Below, piece by piece: positions 35,100 through 47,429 of a DNA stretch of 64,000 nucleotides. Made by a program: the position numbers and the translations under genes. The stretch's first letter is position 1; each line of letters begins with the position of its first letter. Source of the DNA: Nymphaea colorata (taxonomy: Eukaryota > Streptophyta > Magnoliopsida > Nymphaeales > Nymphaeaceae); NCBI RefSeq assembly GCF_008831285.2, contig NC_045138.2:32211934-32275933 (forward strand). Reading direction: 5' to 3'. Under the pieces are notes generated by a model. That model was given only the letters and a program-made list of their open reading frames with translations. It was not told the DNA's origin and did not search any database.

Positions 35100-37100
35100 A
35101 CTGCTAGATGAGTCAAATAACCACTTAGATTCTAGCTGGTATTCCAAGTGAAATTTAACCATTATAAATCAATGTAAAATATATACTCCACGAAGAAAAA
35201 TGAAAAATAGTTGTATATTTGATGTTACAAAGTTCAAAATCAATTCTTTGGTCACGCATCTAATTTCAACTCTTTCTTTTCCACTTATATAATACAATTT
35301 TAGACCAATATATATATATATAATTGTTAGATACCAAACAACTTAGGTAAAGGATAAAAACCAAACTTATTAAATTCATGTTAGAAAGCGTTTTAAACAA
35401 CATGCAAACCTGCTAATGTGTTTATAAACACTAATTCAATATAAATCATGTTTTAGTACAAGTTATTTTTGTAAAATATTACCAAAATTTTATATATTAT
35501 AAGAACAATTCATTTTTTATTATTAACAAAACATTATTTAAGTAAAAAAACAACTAAGTTGACATACGTGTCCCTTCAAACCACTGTAAGATCGCATCTA
35601 TAAGGTTAGATTGAACAAAAAAAAATTAACAATGAATTAATTTTTAATAGATTTGGTTTTTGATTCTTACCCAAGTAAATTGCTTTTACCAATATATATA
35701 TTGGCTTCCCACACGCATCTCTGGCATGTAGCAATTAGATAAGTACTGGCTTTGCAGGCATCTTGCTATGCCACCATGCTGCACTTTAATTAAGATTGTC
35801 TCATTGGGAATCTTCTTGGCGTTTTATGAGTGGTGGTGGCCACTACTTTCTTCCTCCTTCTCTTTCAATTTCTCCTGCGCATATAAAATAATAGTTGCTA
35901 CTGCACGTATGCGCTGAAGTGAGGGATCGAATTTGATGGGAAAGCGTGTCTACCGATCACGCGTATGACTTATTCTACAGTGGCTTGTGGGTCTTCTTCT
36001 ATTATTATTCCAGTGAAAGGTGGGGCTCAATATAATTGGTCGGCCCCAGATGGGCGCGCTTGTTTGATTTTTGTGGGTGTTATTGTTTTGAACTGTAAAA
36101 AGTAAAATCCTACTGTTTGAATTGATTGTACATCACCTAAGTTTCAATACAGTTCAGACCTTCGAAATAAGGAAAGAAGGGATGGGGTACCTTTTATGTC
36201 TGTTTCTTCAAATAAAACAGTTAATTGTTAAATCATCAAAAAGAAAGACTAAAGAATTCTTGATTAGTTTCAAATAGATGCAATTGGCCATATGGGAATG
36301 GATAGATTCATTGGTATTCAGTTTCTTAACATTCATTTTGTTAGATAGTACCGTAATGTCGAGTAAACTCAAAACTACTTTCCTTTCCATCCGTAAGATG
36401 GAGTTTTAGGTCTCATTTCATGCACAAGAAAAATACTATGGAAGGATGGATTTTTTTTTTTTAAAGTTTGTATGGTTTTTTTCTACAACATCAAACACAA
36501 AAATTTTACCATGCATTTTTCATTGAATTCAGAAAAACTTTGTACGCAAAAAGGTCAGACATCTCTAGGTCCGACTTTTTCTATCAAACTTTTTTTCACT
36601 AAAATTTCTTTCTTCTTCTATCTATTGAAAATTTTACCATGCAAAAAACTTTCTTCAAATGAGCCACCCAATGTAAAGCGACCACAAAAGTTGAAGTGGT
36701 AGAGGGTAGTATGCCTAGCCAGTCGTATCATACTTTAAATTGATTTGACACATAATGTTGGTATCCAAGTCCGGGTTTATCAATTCCATCCTCTCTAATT
36801 CTTCTTTCCAAGTGTCTATTTTTCCATATAAATATAGTTGTAAAAAAAAAAAGAACAAATTAGCAGTGAGGAGAAATGGAAATATTTCAAATTGAGTTAT
36901 GGCTCGACATTTATTCATTAAATTGACAGTTGATTTGAGCCATTAGATTTTTAAATTGAATGGCTCAAATGTTATATTTGTTTTATTATTTTATTATTAT
37001 TTTTTAAGATCTTTTCTCTTCTTGATCTAGCTTCCCTCCCTCCCACTTATATCAAACCGGTGAGGCATTGGCCGGTGGCAGTGTAGATGGATGAATTATT
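35100..37100. other. AT-rich intergenic DNA
   Basis: No supported gene. It includes short AT runs near 35310 and 35690. Confidence 0.45.
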
Positions 37101-37313
37101 CCACCCATCTTTTGTTAAAACGAAAGAGAGAAGAGAGACGCGGCCGCCGGTGCCTTTCGCCGGCCCGTTGGGTCTCCGCCATTCCGATGGAAGTGAAAAG
37201 GAAAGGTGCCGGTGGCCACCGGCACTAGAGGATCAATAAGGAGAGAAACAAGTGCAAGGTCGGAGAGAGAGTGTGTGAAAAAAACTGTTAAAAAACAAAT
37301 AAGGCAGCATCTC

Positions 37314-37347
37314 ACTCAAATCAACTCTCAATTTGACAAATACATGT

Positions 37348-37381
<34 letters not shown>

Positions 37382-37419
37382 CTGACTCAAATCAACTCTC
37401 AATTTGACAAATACATGTT
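37314..37419. repeat. Identical 35-bp direct repeats around an (AT) run
   Basis: The same 35 bases, starting ACTCAAATCAACTCTC and ending ACAAATACATGTT, occur at 37314-37348 and 37385-37419. An AT microsatellite lies between them. Exact identity suggests a recent duplication. Confidence 0.9.
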
Positions 37420-37945
37420 AGAGTTAAGCTTTTAGCATTCTTTATATGTAGTATATATAGTGTTGGAAGAACTCAAAAAACAACTAAGTTTATTTTTCTT
37501 TGCCCAATAATTGAATGAGTTGTTTGGTTGTTCCAGATGAGGAGTTGCGAAATTTAATTCCTCTTTCTTTCACTTTACACATAGAAGCTTAATTGATTGA
37601 GCAAGAGAAGAAAGAGTTGTGACAGACGTTTCACTATTAATGTGTTGTCAAGGTTGGGCTTTGTATACCTGTAAAGAAGAAAAATATGTCATATTTTCTC
37701 TCGATCTTAACAGCTAGCCTAACTATCATGTGTCTCTTCCTTTGCCTGTTAAATCACATTTCACAAAAGATACATTAAAGAGCTATGCACGGTTATTAAA
37801 AGTAATAAAAATTTTAGAGTGTTTATGGTAACTAATTAAATATCAAAATCATTGTTGACCATCCAATTCAATGAAAGATGGACTTAATCTTCTGAGCTAT
37901 CTCAACAATGGATTGTCTAGTTCTCCTCTGCACCTCCTCTCTTAT
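37420..37945. other. Intergenic DNA, no gene seen
   Basis: AT-rich with no recognisable frame. Confidence 0.4.
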
Positions 37946-38100
37946 CAGTGGCGGAGCCAGAAAAATTAGCTGGAGGAGCACTTGTTTAAACAAACTCAAA
38001 TCTGGTGGGGCACTAAGAATAAATATTTAAAATTTTTGTTTAAAAATAAAAAACTTTTAAGCGGCTGGTGTGTGCAACTGTCTATACCAGCCACAACGTG
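37946..38100. mobile_element. Partial GGCGGAGCCA-end element
   Basis: It starts CAGTGGCGGAGCCAGAAAAA, identical over its first 14 bases to the left end of the 47107 element, with a GCTGGAGGAGCAC interior. No matching right end is clear before the next element begins at 38144, so it is truncated. Confidence 0.45.
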
Positions 38101-38143
38101 TTTACGCTACTGTCTCTTATGAATGCGTAGTTGTTCCTATAGA

Positions 38144-38341
38144 CACGGGCATAGCTAGAAATTTTTTATGAGGGGGAGCCAATTATAATTTCAAAATTTT
38201 GATAGCAGCTGAAATATCATTTTGTAAAATTTTTATGTAGAATACATAAAACTTTTTATAATTTATATGTAAATTAAAGAAACTTCTTTTTTTTTTTAAA
38301 GGGCCCAGGGTCCTGCTGACGCCCCCTTGGCTCTGCCCCTC
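38144..38341. mobile_element. hAT-type MITE of the GGCGGAGCCA family, 198 bp, perfect 8-bp duplication
   Basis: Identical CCTATAGA flanks lie at 38136-38143 and 38342-38349. The left end CACGGGCATAGCTA and the inverse right end GAGGGGCAGAGCCA match at 10 of 14 positions. The AT-rich interior runs in the opposite direction to the 9866 copy. Confidence 0.75.
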
Positions 38342-38384
38342 CCTATAGATACACACATTTGTGCGATGTCATACTCATTTAAAA

Positions 38385-38590
38385 TGCTATAAAAATATTT
38401 GATAAGAAAAATAATTGTGTTTTTGTATCTGGAACATTATTTTCTTATTTTAGAAAACATTATATGATCATGCATAGAATTTGATTGTTGATTAAAAACA
38501 ACATAAAACAAGAACATTACGTTTTTAGATCATATCTTTGACAAACATGTGTTTGAAGAACATTTCTTCCTATCAAAGGCCCTTATGAGT
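38385..38590. mobile_element. Possible relative of the 10222 palindromic element
   Basis: TTTGATAAGAAAAATAA on the left and the inverse of TTCTTCCTATCAAAGG on the right pair imperfectly. The interior has GAACATTA and AAGAACATTACG words. Confidence 0.35.
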
Positions 38591-38741
38591 TTTACAAAGA
38601 CTTATAATGCCTTTCGACTTTATAATTTCTTTTGGCCAAATAGAACTTCTAGCTGCACAACCGTAAAATTAACAAGGACTCGATTAGACAATGCCCGAGA
38701 TTAGTTATTGAAATATACGTATTAGTTTTGGAAGTTGAGCA

Positions 38742-38742
38742 T

Positions 38743-38781
<39 letters not shown>
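38742..38781. repeat. (AT)n(GT)n microsatellite
   Basis: A compound run of AT followed by GT units. Confidence 0.9.
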
Positions 38782-39467
38782 CCGCGCTTAAAATAAAGGA
38801 AAAACAAGACTAATAGCTGTTTGAAAATTAAACACAGCTCCTTTGATGGTTGAAAGTACTTGCTTCTGCGCAACTCAACAGTTATTTGAATTCATCAGTT
38901 CAATTTGGTCTAATGAGCTAGCTGAAGCTAGTTAATATGACGTTGATTAATGGCCCAAAAGTTTATACATATCTTCAACGATATTAAGGAAACATGCTTC
39001 TTAAATAATCTTTATTAGGGATTCGGATCAGATTTTGATTGAAAAAGGTTGAATATGAAAGAAATTAGCTTAAGATCAGATTTAGATTTAAGAATTGATA
39101 TCCAGTTAGATTCAAATTCATAGAGGTTTTAAGTAAATATCGTTTCAGATTTGGATTCAGTTTCAAATATATATCTTACAGTATCCAATATCTAATGCAT
39201 TTTAAAAGTTGCTTCTTAACACATCATAATGCCGTTCAGAATTGGTTGCCTATTCAAAATTTGGAGTCGGGAAGGGGATGGGAAAATAAAAGTCAGATTT
39301 GGATTGGGCTGGATGATAAAACAAAATTCAGATATAGTATACAATTTTCTTCATTCATATTCAAAACCAAATTCAAATTAGAATATATGAAAATGAGGCA
39401 GATGTGATAAATGATACATGTGATCCGAATCCGATCTATTGACATACACCTGAATAAAGATGTTGTT

Positions 39468-39665
39468 ATACCTCGAAGGGTGCTAGCGTACTGGGCCTTC
39501 TCTAAGGACTCGTGTTCGAATCTTAGAGGAGTCACTGCCACGTCCCAGTGCGCTCTACTTTTAGACTGTAAAAGGTCTCGAAGCATGTTCCTTGAACTAA
39601 GTGGGGCGGCATAGGGGGGTAGTGGCTCTTAGGGGTAGTAGAATGAACCATAAAAAAAAAAAGAT
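39468..39665 (+). mobile_element. SINE-like unit, second family, with A-rich tail
   Basis: A-box-like GCTAGCGTACTGGG and B-box GTGTTCGAATCTT are about 40 bp apart. AGTCACTGCCACGTCCCAGT follows, and the unit ends in a run of A at about 39652. The same order is present on the minus strand at 11020-11145. The A tail is what a retroposed SINE shows. Confidence 0.6.
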
Positions 39666-40002
39666 GTTATTATAAATATTTAAAAATTCCTAAAATATAA
39701 AATCCGGGCATATCCATGACCGACATCGGACTCACTGACGCGATGGAACAACAACCAACCATGAGCCAACCAAAAGTGCCCACTTGCAGTCTTGGCTGGA
39801 TCATGGCTGTGCTCCTTGCATGGCCAACACAGAGAAAATGAACATCAGGGCCACTAACTAGTCACATGCTCTCCAAGTGCATGCTAAAATGGTAGGCCTT
39901 GTTTTTGACCTTTTGCGCCCCGAAACCCAATAATAGGATGTGTACAACCTGTACCCGAACTCATCTTTTAGAAATTTTGCGAAAATAATGATGATGGCGA
40001 TG

Positions 40003-40033
40003 ATGATGACGACGACGACGACGACGACGACGA
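40003..40033. repeat. (ACG)n trinucleotide run
   Basis: A GATGATGATG stretch passes into pure GAC/ACG repeats. It is not inside a supported coding region. Confidence 0.9.
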
Positions 40034-40739
40034 TATAGTCCCTACATATCTTTAGAATGGGTTGCCTTTACAGGCACTAGTTTTAGTTTTGAGTGGTAGA
40101 AATTTTGGAGCCCTCTTCACATCCTGTGGATCTTATTGCCTATATTAGGGTTTGTCTTTTAGAGATGCTAGCTATTTCTATGTTCACTCATCAAAATAAT
40201 AATATTTTTATGTGACATTTATGGTTTGTAGAGACCATATTGGTGGGGCAAGTATTGATGATAATGACTATGATTGTGATGATGATGATAAACCACAAAT
40301 GAGCAAGAAAGTTGTCAAATAAGAACCACATACAAAGAAACATTATGATTGTGCCCAATTAATGAATGTTACAAAAAGAGACTGAGTTTCCAAATTTGTC
40401 CCTGGTGTTGAGAAATCCATTGTTGACTAGTTGTCATTGTTAAATCTCTGCAATTGCACTTTTAAGATAAAACTGCCCTTTTGTTATTTTAACCACAATT
40501 GAAAGCGCCCTATATTAAAAAAAAAAAACTCAATAAAATAGATTTTTGTTCTTTTCATAAAAAAAAGAGGAGAAAGCGTATGAGGTCGCCTTTGTTGAGG
40601 GCATTTATTTCCTTTTAATATTGAACATAGAAAGTCTTGCTGCTAATTTTAAATTCAAAATAACTTTAAATATTTGACTAAAAAGTGGAGATGGTTTTTA
40701 AAATTAGCTACATATAAAGTATAGATGAATATGTTGGTG
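40034..40739. other. AT-rich intergenic DNA
   Basis: No gene seen. Confidence 0.4.
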
Positions 40740-40975
40740 ACGGCTTCGATGGGTATAGTGTAGCTGGTCATGATAGGGGCCTGACAGGTCTCTAGTTAAA
40801 TTCTCTGGGACTATTTTCTTGTGTTTTAAAGTAGTAGAGCAGGACATTTAAGTTAAAAGAATACATTCTTAAACGCCGATGCAACTCAGGATCACGAAAG
40901 CAGGGGGAAGGAAGAGGCCTTTGAGCCGCGTTCCAGGCAATAGGACGAACCTCTCACTCGCCCGAAATATGTTGG
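40740..40975 (+). mobile_element. SINE-like unit, first family
   Basis: The head is GGGTATAGTGTAGCTGGTC, the B box is decayed, and the tail is AGCAGGGGGAAGGAAGAGGC then CTCACTCGCCCGAA. Orientation is plus, as in the other copies. Confidence 0.5.
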
Positions 40976-40999
40976 TAACTACATGATATAGTTAGGATC

Positions 41000-41950
41000 T
41001 TATGTAAGCTTATTTAAAGATCCTTTATATTGTAATTTCCTCACTGTTCTCCAGATAAATTAAGTACAATAACGGGTCACATTCATGCTGTTAACTTGCT
41101 TAGAACGACACGAAAATAACGAGATTGTAAAGGCAGTTGTAGATATAATGTACAAATCATAAATGAAAAAAGCTATTTTCCAAAAAAGGGTGCTTGCCTT
41201 GTTTGTCATTTGTCAAATTTGTCCCCCGTTTGAAACTTTTCTAAATCCATGAGATCCACTTTCCATTGAGCAGGACAAATCCAAACGTGAGGTCATAGAT
41301 AGATCCTTGAAGTGACGAACAAAAACACTAGATTTGGTAAAAAAGACAATATTGCTTTTATTTATCCGCACAATGATTTCGATCATTGACCCAAATCTGG
41401 TTTCATTTAGTTGGATCTCGCAAACAAACATGGGGTCCAAATATTAAGTACTGGATCCCAATCTGCAATGGACTAAACTGAATCCGGGATAGAGATCTGA
41501 CAAGGTTCCGACCAAAGCGCCAGATGGTACGTCTATCGGATCAGGAACCAATTTTAAAGTTAGGTCCAAATCGGAATCCAATTAGGAGAGATCCGATTAA
41601 GTTGGTTAAATGGAAGATTTCTGTAAAAAAAAAAAAAAACTGGGTTTATGGATTAAAAAATATTTTTATAAAATAACGAAAATGCCCCTGAAATGATATA
41701 TGAAAATATTTTTTGTCCATTAAATTACCTTTCTACCCTTTTCGCTATTGTTAATTTCTAATATATCACTTAAACGGGTAAAATGTAATTTAGTGATGGA
41801 CGTTAATGTTATATAGGAATAGGGTTTTTTTTTTTTTCAATTTTTTGTGAAGTTAATGGGCAAGCTGTTGTATGCCATTGAGGGACAAATGTGATTGGGC
41901 AGCAGCGTTAACTGTTGATTTTGAGGTGAAATAAATGGTTGATATGATGT
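41000..41950. other. Intergenic DNA, no gene seen
   Basis: It contains only short frames and a poly-A run near 41626. GAATCC and GGATCC words are frequent, but no structure could be fixed. Confidence 0.35.
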
Positions 41951-41959
41951 TGCTGATAG

Positions 41960-42155
41960 ATGAGCGTCTTGTGGATAGGCCCGAACAAGGAGCCAAGCAA
42001 CTCGAGCGAGCTCGGGTTCGAGTCAGTTCTTTTGTTAAACGAGCCGAGCTTGAGTGGATGGTTCTTCCACTCGACCATTTTCTTCCAGTTGAGTTCGAGC
42101 CGAGCTTGAGCCGATGGTGACCATTTTTTCGAGTTGAGTTCGAGTTCGTTGAACG
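41960..42155. repeat. GAGCTCGAG-rich repeat stretch
   Basis: Alternating CGAGCCGAGCTTGAG and GAGTTCGAG words occur many times on both strands, as in the 29191 element. It is probably a relative of that element with unclear ends. Confidence 0.45.
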
Positions 42156-42489
42156 TGTCTCAATTCAGCTCCAAAGCCACAGTAACACTAATGAACTTGT
42201 TTTTCTCATTTTCAACTTCATTTTTCCGTCTTTTTTCTCTGCCTTTGTCATTACTCCAATGCGGATGAACTCCTTCGACCAGCATCGGCATCCGACGATC
42301 GGTGAAACTGGTGATGGCAATCAGGCCGTGTTTTCTTTTTCTTTTTTTTTTTCTATATCTCTTTCTCTCAAAATCTCTCAAAATAAAAAAAAAACAAGGT
42401 TTCTGAAAACCCTCTCTCCCTCAAACGAGAGAAGCCAAGATCGAGCTGGCCGAACTCGGGCTCCCTCTGACTCGTGTTCAGCTCAGTAG

Positions 42490-44640
42490 CTGTGGTTGTG
42501 GATGTTGTTCTTGAATGACTTTGAGTAGTTGTCCTCCTTCACGCAAATTCAAGACAATCAAAGTAGGTGCCTAATAAGGTAAAACCACTCCTCTTTTGTA
42601 CTGTTTGACGAGAACGTTCATACTTTCTTAGATCTAGCCATAAATTTTGAAGTTTCTTAACTGGCTCTATGGGCCATAACTAGACATTAAACACTTATTA
42701 ATTACTATTAAATTTAGTTCAACAAATTGACACTGATAAGGTTCAATTCTCATAGATACCTAATCTTGTTGGATGGTTAAAAAAAAAAATCCGTTCCTTT
42801 ATATTGTGTATATATAAAATAAAAAGTCAATATTTGTTGTGCTTTGGATACGGATATGTAAAATTTAAAAATGTATTGCTAAAATGACTATAAAACACGG
42901 CTAAAACTAACTTAAACTGTGGCTAAGCCAATTTAATAACTCTTTTTTTATTAATAGTAAAATTTTAATTTTAGCCACTTGGCAGTATATGGTACAATAT
43001 TTTATATATAGGAAAACAAGCAAGTACTTGACCCTCGTATGTTAGACTAGATGAAAATCATAGGCCATTGATCCAAGGAGATGAGACGTAGAGATTAAGT
43101 TGTTGAAGTACCCTTGAAAAGAAAAAAGGGGTTTGGTTTAAGGGTACTATTACTCGCTTGTTTTCATCTTATTTGCCTTTTCATGATTTCATCAAAGCCT
43201 AGTATAGAAGAGTCTCGTAGTTTTCTGTTATATATATATATATATATATAAAGATAGACGTTTCTTTGAGCTAGGTCCTAGTAGCCGCATGTATTGAAAC
43301 TGAATGGAAACTTCATAAAGGTTCATGACCCCACCGCCACTCCTGCTTCTTTTTAGACCGTGCGGTCCAAACTCTAGCTCCGCCTTCTCTTTCTCACCAA
43401 GTGATGGGTCGCACAACCGGTTGGAATGGGTGTCGTGTTATAGCCACATCTTGAGCTTTAAGTCTTGGAGGGTGCTATCTTGGTAGTAGTGAGAAATGTT
43501 GAGTTTGAGATTAAGAGTGTTATTATAGAGGCTAAATGCACCGGTTACTGTCCCTCCCTCTTCCCCCATTTCTTCTTCTCCCTCTCTCTCAAATCATGCA
43601 ATAATAGAAGCAATAAAAACTAATTTTGATTTTATTGGAAAAGACTACATTAAAAAATCTCCACATCTAACTTGCAAGAAAAATAGTGACCCAAAAGAAT
43701 ACTAAGGGGATTAAATGCTAGTTAGAGGGATTAGGAGGAAGAGAAGTATGACGGTGTATCTCAAAATTTTCCAAGTTCAAAGAGTACTAACTTTAGAGAG
43801 AGAGAGAGAGAGAGTGAGAGAAACTGGTATATCCCAAATCATTTAGGTCAAGAGAAAAAATTAAACTGGACCCCTTAAAACGATTATTCAACTATCTTTT
43901 ATATTGCAACACAACCATATAGGGATGATCTTAAAAAATAATGCATCGAAATTTTTGAGAGAAGAAAAGTCAATATTTTCTATGAAAGCAATTTGAACTA
44001 AATCATATTTTATGTTAAATTAGTAAAGTTTAGCATATTGGGATGTTCATATTTCAAGTTGTTTGTATAATAACAACTTAAAGGTCTACATTTTGTTTAT
44101 GGCTAAATGATATATATGTGTGTGTTTGTGCGTGTGTACAAAGAGAGATGTGACATGAGACAGCCCATCCAGAGCTGCATTTATGGCAGAGGTTGTCGCA
44201 GGCGCCCGCATTCAATCACGCCCATGAACTTTTATATATATATATAAAAGTTTGAATCCGATCAGATGTCATTTTTAAATTCAAATCTGATTCAATTTTT
44301 CAATCTGAGAGTGAAAGAGAGCAAAATGAAAATTGTGGAGAGATAAGTTTATATGTAATGTATGTCGAATTAAATAGAACCCCCAATACCCAATTCGGAC
44401 CAAATATTTTCAGCGAAATTATGTAATCCGGTCAACCCAAGTGTCAAATAACCAGCTCAATATCAGCCCATCACGGGTCAGGTATCTAACTACCCATTGT
44501 TGCCCACTCTTACAAGCAACTTAGCATGGAGGACCATTACCTTTTCTTAATACAATATTTTTATGACAATTTTTGAATCAAATTTCGTGTCACAAAGAAT
44601 GCGACGTTGATGGGTTTCTAGAGTCGTTATGTTAACAACT
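42490..44640. other. Intergenic DNA with microsatellites
   Basis: AT run at about 43230-43250 and GA run at about 43795-43815. No gene seen. Confidence 0.4.
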
Positions 44641-44689
44641 TTTATTGGAAAAGTGGAGAAAATTTGAAAAAGTTGGGCGAATAAGATAA

Positions 44690-44775
44690 GGAAATTATGT
44701 ATGGAGGTTCGAACCGGATAAGTTCAATAGACCGTTGGCCCGCCCTTGAAAAAAATCCTACCTTCGCCTCTGCTC
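44690..44775. mobile_element. Inverted fragment of the GGCGGAGCCA-type family
   Basis: Read on the minus strand it gives AGGAGCAGAGGCGAAGG, then GGATTTTTTTCAAGGGCGGG and CCAACGG, the left end of the 21711/33365 subtype. Confidence 0.5.
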
Positions 44776-44924
44776 CTAAACTTATTCCATTAAAATAAAC
44801 TAGGTTGGTCCAAATAAAGCAGTACGCCTTTCCCTCTCTAATACTCCCAACCTCCATCTAAATAAATCCAAAGAACCTTGTTTAACTGCACTTTTGCTTG
44901 TCCCCCCACTTTTGGCAGGTCAAA

Positions 44925-44986
44925 CCGACCCATTACCTCTCATATGAAATTATGCCGACCCATTACCTCCCATATGAAATTATGCC
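44925..44986. repeat. Tandem 30-bp repeat x2
   Basis: CCGACCCATTACCTC then CATATGAAATTATG occurs twice with one difference. Confidence 0.9.
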
Positions 44987-45042
44987 TTCCTTTTCCATCA
45001 CGGGCGCATTATGCCTTACTTTAAATGCCTCCTAAAGCGCAG

Positions 45043-45043
<1 letters not shown>

Positions 45044-45125
<82 letters not shown>
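45044..45125. repeat. (AT)40 microsatellite
   Basis: An unbroken AT run of about 80 bp directly abutting a MITE at 45126. Confidence 0.95.
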
Positions 45126-45128
<3 letters not shown>

Positions 45129-45352
45129 TGATTAAATGATGACTCTAATATCTAGAGTCATCTAATCAATTAACAATGTTAGATGGATGGTTGAGAGATA
45201 ACGACAATCAAAAAAACATATAAATTATTACTACATAACAAAAATGACCATCACCTTTTCTCCATATTTTTTTCTTTAACCGTCTCTCATGTTAAATCAA
45301 AAGATCTTGATCAGATAGTTGAGTGAACTTAAAAACCAGAATCATTATTTGA
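45126..45352. mobile_element. MITE of the 33015 family
   Basis: The left half has TAGAGTCATCTAATCAATTA and AGATGGATGGTTGAGAG. The right half carries the inverse (GATAGTTGAGTGAACTT, CCAGAATCAT). The internal words ACCATC, CCTTTTTCTC and ACCGTC match 33015-33240 in order. Confidence 0.55.
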
Positions 45353-45365
45353 TTATTTAATTATA

Positions 45366-45378
45366 TATAATAATAATA

Positions 45379-45430
<52 letters not shown>
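45366..45430. repeat. (AAT)n trinucleotide microsatellite
   Basis: AAT repeats with a short AT interruption, just beyond the MITE. Confidence 0.95.
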
Positions 45431-45431
<1 letters not shown>

Positions 45432-45672
45432 TGAGATCCCTAAATTGCCAGTGGAGCCCTCCACTGCGACATTTTCGTCGGATAGTAGAGTCGTGAAACC
45501 TCTCACCCCCATGTCCTTCTTACTAAATTAAACAATGTTCATGTGATCCTTAAGCTTCCAAAAAGCTAAACACCCATATTAAGCTTTTTGACATTTCATG
45601 AGATTTTATGAACATGATGTCCAAGCTGAAATAATTGATGACTTTATATATCCTCGTGAGCTCCTAAGTCAA

Positions 45673-45675
<3 letters not shown>

Positions 45676-45723
<48 letters not shown>
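45676..45723. repeat. (AT)24 microsatellite
   Basis: An unbroken AT run. Confidence 0.95.
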
Positions 45724-45727
<4 letters not shown>

Positions 45728-46380
45728 AATTGCTTACTAGAAATCAAACCTTCTAAAATGTCACCTGAACTCGAGTACACTCACTCTTGACTGGTAAAGG
45801 ATCTGAATCTCGAGGTGGGAGGAAGGAAAAAAAGTTGTATTTTTGCATCTACTTTTTGTCCATATTTTGAACAAAGAATCAAGTTGCTTGATTCTTTTCT
45901 TCGTAAGAGCCACGCACTTTACACAAACTAATAAATAGAAAGGTGGAACCTTAACAAAAAATTGTAAGCTAAGATGGAAACAATATAAGCTTAGTAACAA
46001 ATTGAATGGTAATTCTGTTTTTTAAAGTCACCAAGTCGTCTGATCTACCATAGTGGACGGCCAAGAGAAAAAAAAAAAAAAAAAAAGTGATACATATTTT
46101 AATAATTTAGTATTAGTTCACAATTTTTTTTAATCATTTTGTATGAATAACCATAAATAAATAACTCTAAATTGCTGGAGATGTGTTCACTCACTCCATT
46201 GAACATTTTTAATGCAAACCGGAAAAAATTACCACCAAATGTACCACTTTTCCAGAATTGCAAACAAAAGCTAAGCGTGAAACTGGAAAATTTTTTTTTT
46301 AAAAAATTGCCGTCAAATTTACGTGCACTGCATGTTACTTGTATTAAATAAATAATTAAAAAAAAAAAAGATAGAGAGAG
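45724..46380. other. AT-rich intergenic DNA
   Basis: It has an A run near 46068-46086 and a short GA run at 46373-46390. No gene seen. Confidence 0.4.
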
Positions 46381-46399
46381 AGAGAGAGAGCACATGGGA

Positions 46400-47098
46400 A
46401 GAGGAGGTGGTCGCGGTCTTCAAGATGGCTCATGAGCATCGAGACAGGACGCCCACTCCGCTTCCCACAGCAATTCGCCTGCCACCACGTGGCGCCTCGT
46501 GCTTCTTCACCCCCAACCCCGACCTCCCCCCTGAAACCTTAGAGAGAGAAAACATACAAAAACCACATTAAATAAATTAAAATTTATGAGCTACAATAGA
46601 AAAGGAATTTCTATCTCAATCTCCCCCCCTCTCTTTCTCTCTCTAAAAATAATGAGAACAACAGCCTCACATCACAGGAATCATTCTCGTTCAATTTAAT
46701 TTATCACCCAGAAAATTAATTAATCCCTTTCCTTCCCATTCACCACACGACGCCCTGCCCCGCAAGGCATCTCCCTCCCTTTCTCTCTCTACACCTTGTT
46801 AAATTTGGTGGTGCCCCACTCGAGGTGGGATCCCATGCGGAACGCCTGCACTGGACCTTCAGTAGGGCCCCCTCCACTCCGCACTCCCCTTCCCAGCCAT
46901 GAATAGTGGCGGCCCTCACCGTCCCCCATGGCTCGGACCCATCCCACCACCACTTATCTAATCCGAATTGCCTCATACTTGACTCCAACTGGTCGTCACG
47001 CTCGAACCCTAGGCTTGGATCAACTGAACTGCGCTTAGTTTGAGCGGATCAACTAGACGACCGCGCTTGGTTTGAGCTCAAACTAACTCGTCTTTGTA
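46400..47098. other. G/C-richer stretch, no recognisable gene
   Basis: It contains CCACGTGGCGCC (a G-box-like CACGTG core), CTCTCTCT tracts, and a minus-strand frame (46740-46988) with no known motif. Confidence 0.25.
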
Positions 47099-47106
47099 AG
47101 CTGAAG

Positions 47107-47315
47107 CAGTGGCGGAGCCAAAATTTTTTAGCTATGGGGCAGTAGTACATAGTTTAAAAATTTTCAAACTAAAATATATGTTATTTTAAAAATAAAGCAA
47201 ATATTGACGTGGGCAACACAGGCGTGAAGCTGGGTTGAGACTCCATTTCACATGGAACTTTCTTGGGCTGGCGTGGGCAGGCGCCCACACCTGCCCCACG
47301 CTGGCTCCGCCACTG
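47107..47315. mobile_element. hAT-type MITE, 209 bp, perfect ends and 8-bp duplication
   Basis: This is the best preserved member of the family. It starts CAGTGGCGGAGCCA and ends with the exact inverse, TGGCTCCGCCACTG. AGCTGAAG is present on both sides (47099-47106 and 47316-47323). It carries no coding frame. Perfect ends and duplication mean it inserted recently relative to the other copies. Confidence 0.92.
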
Positions 47316-47429
47316 AGCTGAAGCACAACGAGAGAAGCGATCTAAGAGATACTCGTACTCACTTTCCATGTGATTGGAAAACGCTAAAGAAGAGCAATTA
47401 AGATTAGTTTATAATATAGGTTTAAGGAT

